From Proteobacteria bacterium UBA7420 (lineage in GTDB: Bacteria; Pseudomonadota; Gammaproteobacteria; Magnimaribacterales; D2472): 6,476 bases of DNA. The notes beneath the pieces are model-generated. The model made no database searches and was not told the DNA's origin. It saw only the letters and a list, made by a program, of their open reading frames with translations. Shown here in pieces: positions 1 through 5,996 of the stretch. Position numbers and translations under genes: made by a program. The stretch lies in contig DKMG01000037.1 of the NCBI GenBank assembly GCA_002469975.1, positions 1-6,476 on the forward strand, in the 5' to 3' direction. How positions within the stretch are numbered: position 1 is the first letter of the stretch; every line of letters starts with the position of its first letter.

Positions 1-1139
1 TTAATATCAAACTCCAAACTATTGTTAAAGTGATATTGTGAAATGCTCTTAGGTGAATTGGGTGATGGAAAAGCTGAGCCTAATGGTCTGCCATACCAAA
101 TAACAGGAACATTAAATGGGCTTCCTCCTTGGCCAGGCAGCACTTCCTTGGAAAGATATGCCAGCGCAGGGTAAGAAGGAGACTGAGGATTATCGTTGAC
201 ATCAATAACAGAGGTTAAAAGTGTCATGGAGTAATTGAGTGTTTTAAAGTCACGCTCAAAATTGACATAGCCTTTGAGGTGATCTTCATCGTTAACTAAA
301 TTAAATCTTTCGCCATAAAGAATTTTGCAAAAGGGTCCTTCAATAACGCCGCCATTATCTAGGCAGCTCGGATCCTTAGCCCAAGCTCCAGTATCATAAT
401 TTCCGCTATAAGGACCTGAAGTAATAACATCTGGTGCTGTAACTTTAAACGTGTTGCCTAAGGAGCTTAAGCCAAGCTCAGAGAGCCTGGGAATCTCACT
501 AGCATTTAGAGGTGAGCGATTAAGCAAGCTTGCTGCGGCAACAAAATTACCGCCAAAAGCTTCTGCCCCATACATAAACCCTAGGGAACTATCTTGTTGA
601 TTGTAGTTGGTAGTTTTTTGGCTAGCCAGAGAAACTTTTAAGCCGTCATAAGAGTGATAGGTATGAAAATTTATAACTCCTGCCACAGCATCAGAGCCAT
701 ACAATGAAGTCGCCCCATCTTTTAAAATCTCAATTCTTTCCAGGGCAATCTCAGGAATAATGTTCACATCAATATAGCCCTCCCCTTCATGGGAAGGAGT
801 TCCAGCATGAGTTTGTCTCTTGGTATTAATCAGAACAAGTGTAGAAGCATGATCTAGGCCCCTGAGAGTGATGGCAGCCATTCCTTGGTCTACCCCATCC
901 AAAGCATTTGTTTGAAAGTGTGATCCAGAAGCAACGCTTAAGTACTTGCTAATTTCAGCAACAGTCGAAACTCTGAGCTGCTTAAATTCTTCATTGGAAA
1001 TAACGTCAACCGGAGAGGCGTTGGCCTCTCTTGATTCTATATAAGAGCCAACTGAAATAACTTCTTCTGTTTCTTGAGCCAGCAAAAAATTGGTTGCTAA
1101 TAAACATGCGAAGAACACTGCAAAAGACTTATGAATCAT
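1..1139 (-). CDS. TonB-dependent outer-membrane receptor, N-terminal part (cut by window edge)
   Basis: This is an outer-membrane gated channel that would import a scarce ligand using TonB-ExbBD energy; the substrate cannot be told. The reading frame is open from the ATG at 1139 to the left edge (379 full codons), so the C-terminal barrel is missing only because the window ends. Residues 1-21 form a signal peptide (Lys4, a hydrophobic run, then FLLA, with predicted cleavage before Gln22). A TonB-box-like EEVISV follows at 25-30. The plug domain spans about 40-158 and carries the conserved elements TLRGLDHASTLVLIN (91-105), IERIEILKDG-type LERIEILKDG (133-142) and YGSDAVAGVINF (147-158). The first barrel strands follow. 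An early loop holds a Cys pair (DPSC and PFCK), probably a surface disulphide. No Shine-Dalgarno precedes the ATG. It lies downstream of the ZnuD-like gene on the same strand, but a hairpin separates them, so it is probably transcribed separately. Family assignment is firm; function is unknown. Confidence 0.93.
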   Translation of the reverse strand, partial: MIHKSFAVFFACLLATNFLLAQETEEVISVGSYIESREANASPVDVISNEEFKQLRVSTVAEISKYLSVASGSHFQTNALDGVDQGMAAITLRGLDHASTLVLINTKRQTHAGTPSHEGEGYIDVNIIPEIALERIEILKDGATSLYGSDAVAGVINFHTYHSYDGLKVSLASQKTTNYNQQDSSLGFMYGAEAFGGNFVAAASLLNRSPLNASEIPRLSELGLSSLGNTFKVTAPDVITSGPYSGNYDTGAWAKDPSCLDNGGVIEGPFCKILYGERFNLVNDEDHLKGYVNFERDFKTLNYSMTLLTSVIDVNDNPQSPSYPALAYLSKEVLPGQGGSPFNVPVIWYGRPLGSAFPSPNSPKSISQYHFNNSLEFDI

Positions 1140-1158
1140 AAATATAGAATTTAAATAA

Positions 1159-1187
1159 TTTATAGCAGTTTATAGAAATTTGAGGAA
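1159..1187 (-). promoter_or_regulatory. Possible extended -10 promoter for the downstream TonB receptor
   Basis: On the minus strand the sequence TGCTATAAA (1167 down to 1159) fits an extended -10 element (TGn plus TATAAT with one mismatch). Transcription would start near 1152 and leave a leader of about a dozen bases. No convincing -35 is present (TTCCTC at 1187-1182). The heptamer CTATAAA occurs twice, 10 bp apart (1165-1159 and 1175-1169). The region is AT-rich, so chance matches are likely. Confidence 0.3.
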
Positions 1188-1196
1188 TTTAAATAG

Positions 1197-1228
1197 CACT
1201 GAAAACCTCTTGAGTAAGGTTTTCAGTG
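1197..1228 (-). terminator. Stem-loop after the ZnuD-like gene, likely transcription terminator
   Basis: A perfect 12-bp inverted repeat, CACTGAAAACCT (1197-1208) and AGGTTTTCAGTG (1217-1228), encloses an 8-nt loop. It lies 24 nt past the receptor's stop codon. On the minus strand it is followed by CTATTTAAATT, which is T-rich but not a clean T tract, so termination may be imperfect or the hairpin may mainly protect the 3' end. No T tract follows on the plus strand. It separates the two receptor transcripts. The stem also resembles the receptor's own ribosome binding region. Confidence 0.7.
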
Positions 1229-1252
1229 GCATGGGCAATGCTCATAAAGCTC

Positions 1253-3400
1253 TCAAAACCTAAGATTAAATCTCAGGCCATAATTTCTTCCAGGTAAAGG
1301 AACCTCATTTTTAACAAAAGACGCATGATTTCTTGCGACCTCATCAAGCATATTATTGCCGAACAATGAAAGTGTTAGCTCTCCCTGATTTCCTAGATCC
1401 AGAGTCCTAGTTAATTTTGCATTTAACATTTGATAAGCGTCTGTAACAGTCTCATTCACTCCAATATCATTTTGCTTATCAACACTTTTAAAGCTTAATC
1501 CTAGACTCATGTCGTCTTGAGAATATTTAAATTTAAAAATATTTCGTGCTGGATTTAATCTTGGAATACTGCCGCCACCGGAGAATTCTCCAGAAGTTTT
1601 ATCCCTTCCAAAGGACAGCATGAGTTTGCCCGAGCCTATATCCATAGAGTTACCAAATTCAATTTCATAACCATCTAATTCAGCATCTTGCTGAAGGTAG
1701 TTTGATAGAATTAAGCCTGCATGTTCCTCATACTCGTCTTCATGATCTTCATGCTCTTCTTCGGTTTCATCTTTTAGATAAATATAGTTATCTACATCAT
1801 TTCTAAATAGAGTGGCTGAAGCAAAGAAACCTCTGTTATTAATGCTCAGAGTGATGTCGATGTTATTGGATTGTTCTGACTTTAACTTTGCGTTTCCAAC
1901 TTCAAATCTGCCTGTTGCCAGATGGGCTCCATTCATAAAAAGCTCCACTGATGATGGCGCTCTTTCAACGCTTGCAAACCCCAAATCTAAATCAATGAAA
2001 TCGTTAAGTGACTTCCCTATTGAAAAAGCAATACTAGAATTATCAAAGGATTGATCATAAAAAGAGGTTTCTATTTCTTCCTCATGCTCATCGTGGCCCT
2101 CATCTTCATCGTGATGCTCCTCTTCTTCGTGCGCTTCTGAAACCGAGCCTTTGCTATCTATGTAATCAAGTCTAATTCCAAAATCTAGATGCAGGTCATT
2201 AACTTCTCGTGAAGCAAAGTAACCGAATGTAAGCTCATCTCGGGATGCAGGATTCATGAATGCTTCTGCTCCAAGAATAGAGGTATCTTCATTGACAAAA
2301 TTGACTGCAAATTTTTGAGACAATAGCTCATTAGATAGATCGAAAATAATTCCTGCTTCTAATGCATCACTGGCAAAGGATGTTGGCCCTTCAGAGTCAC
2401 CTTCGTGCGCATCATGACCCTCCTCTTCATGCTCTGCTTCTTCGGCATGCTGCTCAGTTAATAAATAGTCAGAATCTCTAGCAAAAAAATTAATCTTTTT
2501 AACAAAGTTCCCTTTGATATTGAGGGAGCCTTTGAGATCAAATTTATCAGAGTCAGTGCTTGAGAATATTCTTTCACCCTCATGCTCATCATGACCCTCC
2601 TCTTCCTCGCCATGTTCATCTTCAGGCTCCTCGAAATGAAAAGGAATCCCATAGAGGCTTTCAATATTAGCAATGGAGAAACCTAAATATCCCCAGTCAC
2701 CATTAGTAGAAGCCCCAAATTTCATAGATTCTGATTTGAAATCAGAATTAGAAAGATACCCTAGGTCATCTTCATGCTTAATGGCTCCATTAGGCACATC
2801 AAAGTTACCAAAAGCAGAATCTTTATATGCAAAAGTTACATTGGCATTATTAACCTTATCTTGATAAAAAATACTCTGAGTATCTCCACCATTAACAGAT
2901 TGAGTTTCTAGGCCTATCTTGACCAACCTTTCAATATCAGTTTGGGCAATGGAATTATCAACGATATTCACTATGCCCCCAATTGTTCCATTTGTATAAA
3001 GTAGCGATGACGGTCCTCGCACAACCTCAATTTGCTGGACATTAGATAGGTCAATGTCATTTACATGGTCTGCCCCAAGACCTGAAACATCTCGATTGAC
3101 CAGACTGTTGTCAAGGATTTTAACTCTGGGCCCTGACATGCCTCTGATAATTGGCTGCCCAATTCCAGAGCCATAATCAGCAGATGAGACTCCGAGCAAA
3201 ACATCTAGGGTTTCTCCTAAACTTTGGGTTGCTTCATTGGAAATATCATCTCCAGAAAGTACGTGAAGTGGGTTGGCTATCTCGCTTGCTAAACTATCAA
3301 TTAACGAAGATGACACTATGACTTCTTCGATCTCATCTGCAAATGCAGGGTTTACTACTAGAGCACTCAATATCATGAATGCATATTTATTGATTTTCAT
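1253..3400 (-). CDS. znuD: ZnuD-like TonB-dependent receptor with four His/acid-rich segments, probable zinc uptake
   Basis: This complete 715-residue outer-membrane receptor probably imports zinc (or a related metal) with TonB energy. Residues 1-21 are a signal peptide ending in AFA, and EEVIVSSS (25-32) is the likely TonB box. The plug runs about 40-150, with IIRGMSGPRVKILDN (84-98), IEVVRGPSSLLYTNG (124-138) and GGIVNIVD (141-148). The 22-strand-type barrel ends in Phe715, as BAM substrates do. Motifs I associate with ZnuD homologues are RAPSSVELFMNGAHLATGRF (480-499) and the C-terminal ARNHASFVKN...LPGRNYGLRF. Four segments rich in His, Glu and Asp lie at about 257-276, 317-336, 423-442 and 545-560, presumably in loops that capture metal. 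The start is fixed by AGGAGG six bases upstream. It probably shares a transcript with the small exported protein upstream. The family call is strong; zinc rather than another divalent metal is inference from Neisseria ZnuD and the His-rich loops. Confidence 0.9.
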   Translation of the reverse strand: MKINKYAFMILSALVVNPAFADEIEEVIVSSSLIDSLASEIANPLHVLSGDDISNEATQSLGETLDVLLGVSSADYGSGIGQPIIRGMSGPRVKILDNSLVNRDVSGLGADHVNDIDLSNVQQIEVVRGPSSLLYTNGTIGGIVNIVDNSIAQTDIERLVKIGLETQSVNGGDTQSIFYQDKVNNANVTFAYKDSAFGNFDVPNGAIKHEDDLGYLSNSDFKSESMKFGASTNGDWGYLGFSIANIESLYGIPFHFEEPEDEHGEEEEGHDEHEGERIFSSTDSDKFDLKGSLNIKGNFVKKINFFARDSDYLLTEQHAEEAEHEEEGHDAHEGDSEGPTSFASDALEAGIIFDLSNELLSQKFAVNFVNEDTSILGAEAFMNPASRDELTFGYFASREVNDLHLDFGIRLDYIDSKGSVSEAHEEEEHHDEDEGHDEHEEEIETSFYDQSFDNSSIAFSIGKSLNDFIDLDLGFASVERAPSSVELFMNGAHLATGRFEVGNAKLKSEQSNNIDITLSINNRGFFASATLFRNDVDNYIYLKDETEEEHEDHEDEYEEHAGLILSNYLQQDAELDGYEIEFGNSMDIGSGKLMLSFGRDKTSGEFSGGGSIPRLNPARNIFKFKYSQDDMSLGLSFKSVDKQNDIGVNETVTDAYQMLNAKLTRTLDLGNQGELTLSLFGNNMLDEVARNHASFVKNEVPLPGRNYGLRFNLRF

Positions 3401-3406
3401 TGAAAA

Positions 3407-3412
3407 CCTCCT
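3407..3412 (-). promoter_or_regulatory. Canonical Shine-Dalgarno AGGAGG of the ZnuD-like gene
   Basis: On the minus strand AGGAGG is followed by TTTTCA and then the ATG at 3400, a six-base spacer. It is the only perfect Shine-Dalgarno upstream of any gene in the window, so it fixes this start and suggests strong translation. The sequence AGGTTTTCAATG that includes it is nearly complementary to an arm of the hairpin in the gene's 3' untranslated region. Confidence 0.88.
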
Positions 3413-3442
3413 AAAAAATTAAAAATTTAAAAACTACTAAAT

Positions 3443-3715
3443 TTAAATTTTTGGAGGTGCTTGGGAATTAAAAGGTTTTTTAAGTTCTGGGTAATAAGTT
3501 TTAGAAATGACGAAGCTTGTTAGCTCTCTTTGAATCGCATGGGTGACAAAAGAAAGTGCTTCAACATCTGATGCAATGTCATTTTGGCAGGATTGACACT
3601 CTATCAGAGGCTTAGCCTTTATAAGGTTATCATCAATGTGCGCAAAGGAATGTAGTGATATGCTGGCAAGGAAAAATAATCCAATAAAGGTTATTAATTT
3701 ATTATTCGGGCCCAT
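3443..3715 (-). CDS. Small exported protein with CxxC motif, possible metal-binding partner of the ZnuD-like receptor
   Basis: I do not recognise this 90-residue protein as a named family. Residues 1-25 look like a signal peptide: Lys6, then a hydrophobic stretch from LITFIGLFFLASIS, ending SFA. Predicted cleavage leaves His26 as the mature N-terminus. The mature part of about 65 residues is soluble, contains C40-Q-S-C43 and ends in a short APPKI tail. Such small secreted CxxC proteins ending in a Pro-Pro tail recall DUF2946-type proteins found near metal-transport genes, but this is resemblance from memory only. It is the first gene of the leftward unit and stops 42 nt before the receptor's ATG, so cotranscription is likely and a role in periplasmic metal binding or sensing is a reasonable guess. 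No clear Shine-Dalgarno precedes the ATG. The coding call rests on the signal peptide, the spacing to the receptor and the close fit between flanking genes. Confidence 0.72.
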   Translation of the reverse strand: MGPNNKLITFIGLFFLASISLHSFAHIDDNLIKAKPLIECQSCQNDIASDVEALSFVTHAIQRELTSFVISKTYYPELKKPFNSQAPPKI

Positions 3716-3720
3716 TTCAC

Positions 3721-3735
3721 GATACTATTAGCATC
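3721..3735. promoter_or_regulatory. 15-bp imperfect palindrome, candidate operator
   Basis: GATACTATTAGCATC is a 7-1-7 inverted repeat with six of seven pairs matching. It lies 6-20 bases upstream of the small exported protein's ATG, where the transcript of the presumed metal-uptake operon would begin. A repressor of the Fur family (Zur, Fur) would be the expected regulator of such an operon, but the bases do not closely match the Zur or Fur consensus I know, so only the symmetry and position support the call. Confidence 0.35.
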
Positions 3736-3741
3736 CAGAGA

Positions 3742-3747
3742 ATATTA
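3742..3747 (-). promoter_or_regulatory. Possible -10 element for the leftward small-protein/ZnuD-like operon
   Basis: Minus-strand TAATAT (3747 down to 3742) would place transcription start near 3735, at the edge of the 15-bp palindrome, with a leader of about 20 bases. The -35 position (TCATTT around 3770-3765) is poor. The call is based mainly on position in a 51-bp divergent gap that must hold the promoter. Confidence 0.25.
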
Positions 3748-3751
3748 CAAG

Positions 3752-3766
3752 CCTATAATCCTATAA
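3752..3766 (+). promoter_or_regulatory. TATAAT -10 box inside a CCTATAA tandem repeat, just before rnr
   Basis: The bases CCTATAAT-CCTATAA form two copies of CCTATAA with a period of 8, ending directly at the rnr ATG. The first copy contains a perfect TATAAT (3754-3759). A start about seven bases past it falls at 3766-3767, on the ATG itself, which would give a leaderless mRNA. No -35 hexamer is recognisable 16-18 bp upstream, and no Shine-Dalgarno sequence exists in this stretch. A weaker TATAA in the second copy includes the in-frame stop TAA (3764-3766). Confidence 0.45.
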
Positions 3767-5245
3767 ATGATCTATAAAGAAGCCATTCAAGATGCAATTT
3801 CAATGCATGATTTGCCTGCCGAGTGGTCGCCAGAGTTATTAAAAGAAGCTGAGTTAATTGCCCAGAAAACTAAGCAGACGAAATATAGAAAAGATTTGAC
3901 CACACTGCCCTTTGCAACTATTGACGGGGAGGATGCAAAAGACTTTGACGACGCTATATATTGTCAAAAAAATGCTGGAGGCTACAGTCTGTATGTGGCT
4001 ATTGCCGATGTCTCTTTTTATGTCGAAGTCGGCTCCAGGCTCGACAAGGAAGCTCTTAAAAGAGGAACCTCCATCTACTTTCCGGGCACAGTAATTCCCA
4101 TGCTGCCAGAAAAACTTTCAAATGATATTTGCTCTTTAAGACCTAATGAAGACCGATGTGCAATGGTTTGCCAAATGTCTCTTGATGCAGAGGGAAATAG
4201 ATTGAGCTACAAATTCTTTAGCGCCCTAATTAACTCTCAGGCTCGCTTAACTTATAAGCAAGTTGAGGGTCATATTAAGAACTCTGAATTACTCAAAGAT
4301 CCTGAAGTGATCAGCTCCATTCATTCCCTTGATCGATTAACCTCAGCAAGATTAAAGCTCAGACAGCAAAGACATGCTCTGGAAATTAATCCCAAAGAAG
4401 CAATTTTAGAGCTATCCCAGAACCAAGAAGTAAAAAATATAATCGTTAAAAAGCCCATGAGGGCACACAAGCTGGTTGAGGAATCGATGTTACTAGCAAA
4501 TGAATGCTCGGCAGAATTTATGCAAGAACGATTTGGATTTGGCGTTTTTAGAATTCATGAAGATCCAGATCCCAGCAAGCTTGAAGTATTAAAAAAGTAT
4601 TTTCAGATACCCGCACAAGTTGCCAAGGAATCCTCGCCGCTTGAAACTATTAATTATTGCCTTAAAAAAGCTGCTGAAAAAAAAGATGATAGCGGTCAAA
4701 TTTTAGTTCTGCAGACCTTGGCTAGAGCTGAATACTCAACAAATAATTTAGGCCATTTTGGTCTGCAGCTGAAGCAATACTCTCACTTCACCTCACCCAT
4801 TAGAAGGTACCCTGATCTGCTCACACACAGAATGATTAATAAATCCTTGGCGCATGCAAAGGGTGGCTACAACCAATCCCAACTTCAAGACATGTGTGAG
4901 GACTCTTCCGTACTGGAAAGAAGAGCTGAGAAGGCTTCACGTCAAGTTGAGCAGGTATTAATTTGCTCCTTCTTAAAAGATAAAATTGGTTCTGAGGTAG
5001 ATGGCGTTGTTACCGGCGTGACTGATTTTGGTTTATTTGTGAACTTAGAGGCTTACTTTATCTCTGGCTTGCTTCATGTTTCAGATCTTCCTGGAGATCG
5101 ATATCATCTGATTCAGGGCGCCAATATATTAAAAGGCAAGCGAACAGGGAAAAGCTTTAAGCTTGGGCAGAGAATTAAGGTCAAGATTATGGCTATCTCT
5201 CCCTTGGATAGAAAAATTAATCTAGTTATTGCTGATGGAAAATGA
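3767..5245 (+). CDS. rnr: RNase R-type 3'-5' exoribonuclease lacking the N-terminal cold-shock domains
   Basis: This is a processive hydrolytic 3'-5' exoribonuclease of the RNase II/R (RNB) family, acting in cytoplasmic RNA turnover and quality control. The RNB domain spans about residues 42-370. The Mg-binding aspartates in TIDGEDAKDFDDA are D53, D59, D61 and D62, and the HFTSPIRRYPDL motif with its active-site arginines is at 340-351. An S1 RNA-binding domain spans about 407-488. The motif wording matches RNase R better than RNase II. The protein has 492 residues against roughly 640-810 for usual family members. Residue 1 aligns near residue 215-220 of E. coli RNase R, so the helix-turn-helix and both cold-shock domains are absent, as is the long basic C-terminal tail. 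TAA at 3764-3766 lies in frame right before the ATG, so no upstream extension is possible. No Shine-Dalgarno is visible. It overlaps rlmB, the usual rnr partner, by 11 nt. All visible catalytic motifs are intact, so it is probably active. Confidence 0.92.
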   Translation: MIYKEAIQDAISMHDLPAEWSPELLKEAELIAQKTKQTKYRKDLTTLPFATIDGEDAKDFDDAIYCQKNAGGYSLYVAIADVSFYVEVGSRLDKEALKRGTSIYFPGTVIPMLPEKLSNDICSLRPNEDRCAMVCQMSLDAEGNRLSYKFFSALINSQARLTYKQVEGHIKNSELLKDPEVISSIHSLDRLTSARLKLRQQRHALEINPKEAILELSQNQEVKNIIVKKPMRAHKLVEESMLLANECSAEFMQERFGFGVFRIHEDPDPSKLEVLKKYFQIPAQVAKESSPLETINYCLKKAAEKKDDSGQILVLQTLARAEYSTNNLGHFGLQLKQYSHFTSPIRRYPDLLTHRMINKSLAHAKGGYNQSQLQDMCEDSSVLERRAEKASRQVEQVLICSFLKDKIGSEVDGVVTGVTDFGLFVNLEAYFISGLLHVSDLPGDRYHLIQGANILKGKRTGKSFKLGQRIKVKIMAISPLDRKINLVIADGK

Positions 5246-5957
5246 CCACAAGCTAAATCATCGTTCGGGCTTTCATACTATTGAGATGCTACTAAAGCTG
5301 ACGCCAGAAAACATTAAACAAATTTTTATCCCTGCCAATCGAAACGATGAGAGAGTCCAGAAATTAATTCTGATGGCTGAAACAGCTTCTGTGTCTGTTG
5401 AAAGAAAAAAAAATCTCAATCAGCATCCAGAAGCTGTGCTTAAAAAAGAAGAGTTATTAGATTTAAGTGATTTAAAAAAATATGAAGAAGGTATTCAGGA
5501 TAAGAATCCAACATTTCTTGTCATCGATAATGTGATTGACCCCCGAAATCTTGGGGCCTGTATTCGGTCCGCTGCAGCAAGTAATATTGCTGGGGTTATT
5601 ATTAATAAGCATCATTGCTCTCCTCTCACTCCGCTGGTCAGACAGGTCTCTGCAGGAGGCACAGAGGCAATTAAAATATTTACTGTAACTAATCTAATTA
5701 ACTGCGTTAAGCATTTTGAAAAACTTGGCTACCTGATATTAGGCACAAGTGAGCATGCAAAATCCCTGCATACAGACTTAGATTTAAATCAGCCCCTTCT
5801 AACCATTATGGGTTCAGAGGAAGAGGGAATGAGAGAGAAAACAATCGAGAGATGCACTGCAATGTGCACTTTATCTAAAAATCAAATAATTAATAGTCTC
5901 AATGTCTCTGTTGCTACAGGAATTATATTATTTGAGATAACAAGACAAAAATCATAA
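5235..5957 (+). CDS. rlmB: RlmB, 23S rRNA (guanosine-2'-O)-methyltransferase, TrmH/SpoU family
   Basis: This enzyme methylates the 2'-O of G2251 (E. coli numbering) in the 23S rRNA P loop using S-adenosylmethionine; it is a SPOUT-fold dimer. Counting from the ATG at 5235 (240 residues), an L30e-like N-terminal domain covers about 11-80 (SGFHTIEMLL near its start) and the knotted SPOUT domain follows. Motif 1 is NVIDPRNLGACIRS (99-112), motif 2 is LTIMGSEEEGMRE (189-201) and motif 3 is INSLNVSVATG (219-229), all with the expected Asn, Arg, Glu and Ser-Leu-Asn residues. Length matches E. coli RlmB (243). A TTG at 5229 could add two residues, but ATG is preferred; neither has a Shine-Dalgarno. 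The 11-nt overlap with rnr implies translational coupling. The linker where homologues usually have His-Gln-Gly reads NQHPEAV here, a divergence in the rRNA-binding part. RlmB rather than tRNA TrmH follows from the motif wording and the rnr neighbour. Confidence 0.93.
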   Translation: MENDHKLNHRSGFHTIEMLLKLTPENIKQIFIPANRNDERVQKLILMAETASVSVERKKNLNQHPEAVLKKEELLDLSDLKKYEEGIQDKNPTFLVIDNVIDPRNLGACIRSAAASNIAGVIINKHHCSPLTPLVRQVSAGGTEAIKIFTVTNLINCVKHFEKLGYLILGTSEHAKSLHTDLDLNQPLLTIMGSEEEGMREKTIERCTAMCTLSKNQIINSLNVSVATGIILFEITRQKS

Positions 5958-5968
5958 TGAATTTGATC

Positions 5969-5974
5969 TATAAT
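5969..5974 (+). promoter_or_regulatory. Possible -10 box (TATAAT) for lpxC
   Basis: A perfect TATAAT sits in the 39-bp gap between rlmB and lpxC. It would start transcription near 5981 and leave a leader of about 16 bases. The bases 16-18 bp upstream are A-rich (CAAAAA) with no -35 match, so the box may be chance in AT-rich DNA. lpxC could instead be read through from rnr-rlmB, since no terminator is visible in the gap. Confidence 0.3.
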
Positions 5975-5996
5975 TGCTAAATACTTAGAGAGATCA

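Noticed and set aside
1228..1241. Second small hairpin GCAT-GGGCA-ATGC before the main terminator
   Set aside because: A four-to-five-pair stem is too short to stand out from chance.
1720..2640. Clustered short repeats suggestive of a CRISPR array or microsatellite
   Set aside because: The repeats are irregularly spaced, in frame, and encode the His/Glu/Asp-rich loops of the receptor.
1812..2864. Open frames of 60-80 codons opposite or overlapping the ZnuD-like gene (1812-2054 +, 2458-2673 -, 2673-2864 +)
   Set aside because: They lie inside a clearly coding receptor, show no recognisable protein features and no start signals, so they are frame shadows.
3721..3735. Calling the palindrome a Zur box
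   Set aside because: It lacks the GTTATA...TATAAC core of the gammaproteobacterial Zur consensus as I know it, so only a generic operator is proposed.
3443..3766. Degraded cold-shock-domain remnant upstream of rnr
   Set aside because: The region is filled by the opposite-strand small protein and a 51-bp gap; no plus-strand frame there reads like a cold-shock domain.
3912..4094. Open frame on the plus strand within rnr
   Set aside because: It falls in another frame of the conserved RNB domain, whose motif conservation shows which frame is real.
5229..5234. TTG at 5229 as the rlmB start
   Set aside because: An ATG lies two codons downstream; neither has a Shine-Dalgarno, and the TTG adds only Met-Leu before it.
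5242..5257. ATGA overlap at the rnr stop as a coupled start
   Set aside because: That ATG opens a frame that stops after four codons (ATG ACC ACA AGC TAA) and is not the rlmB frame.
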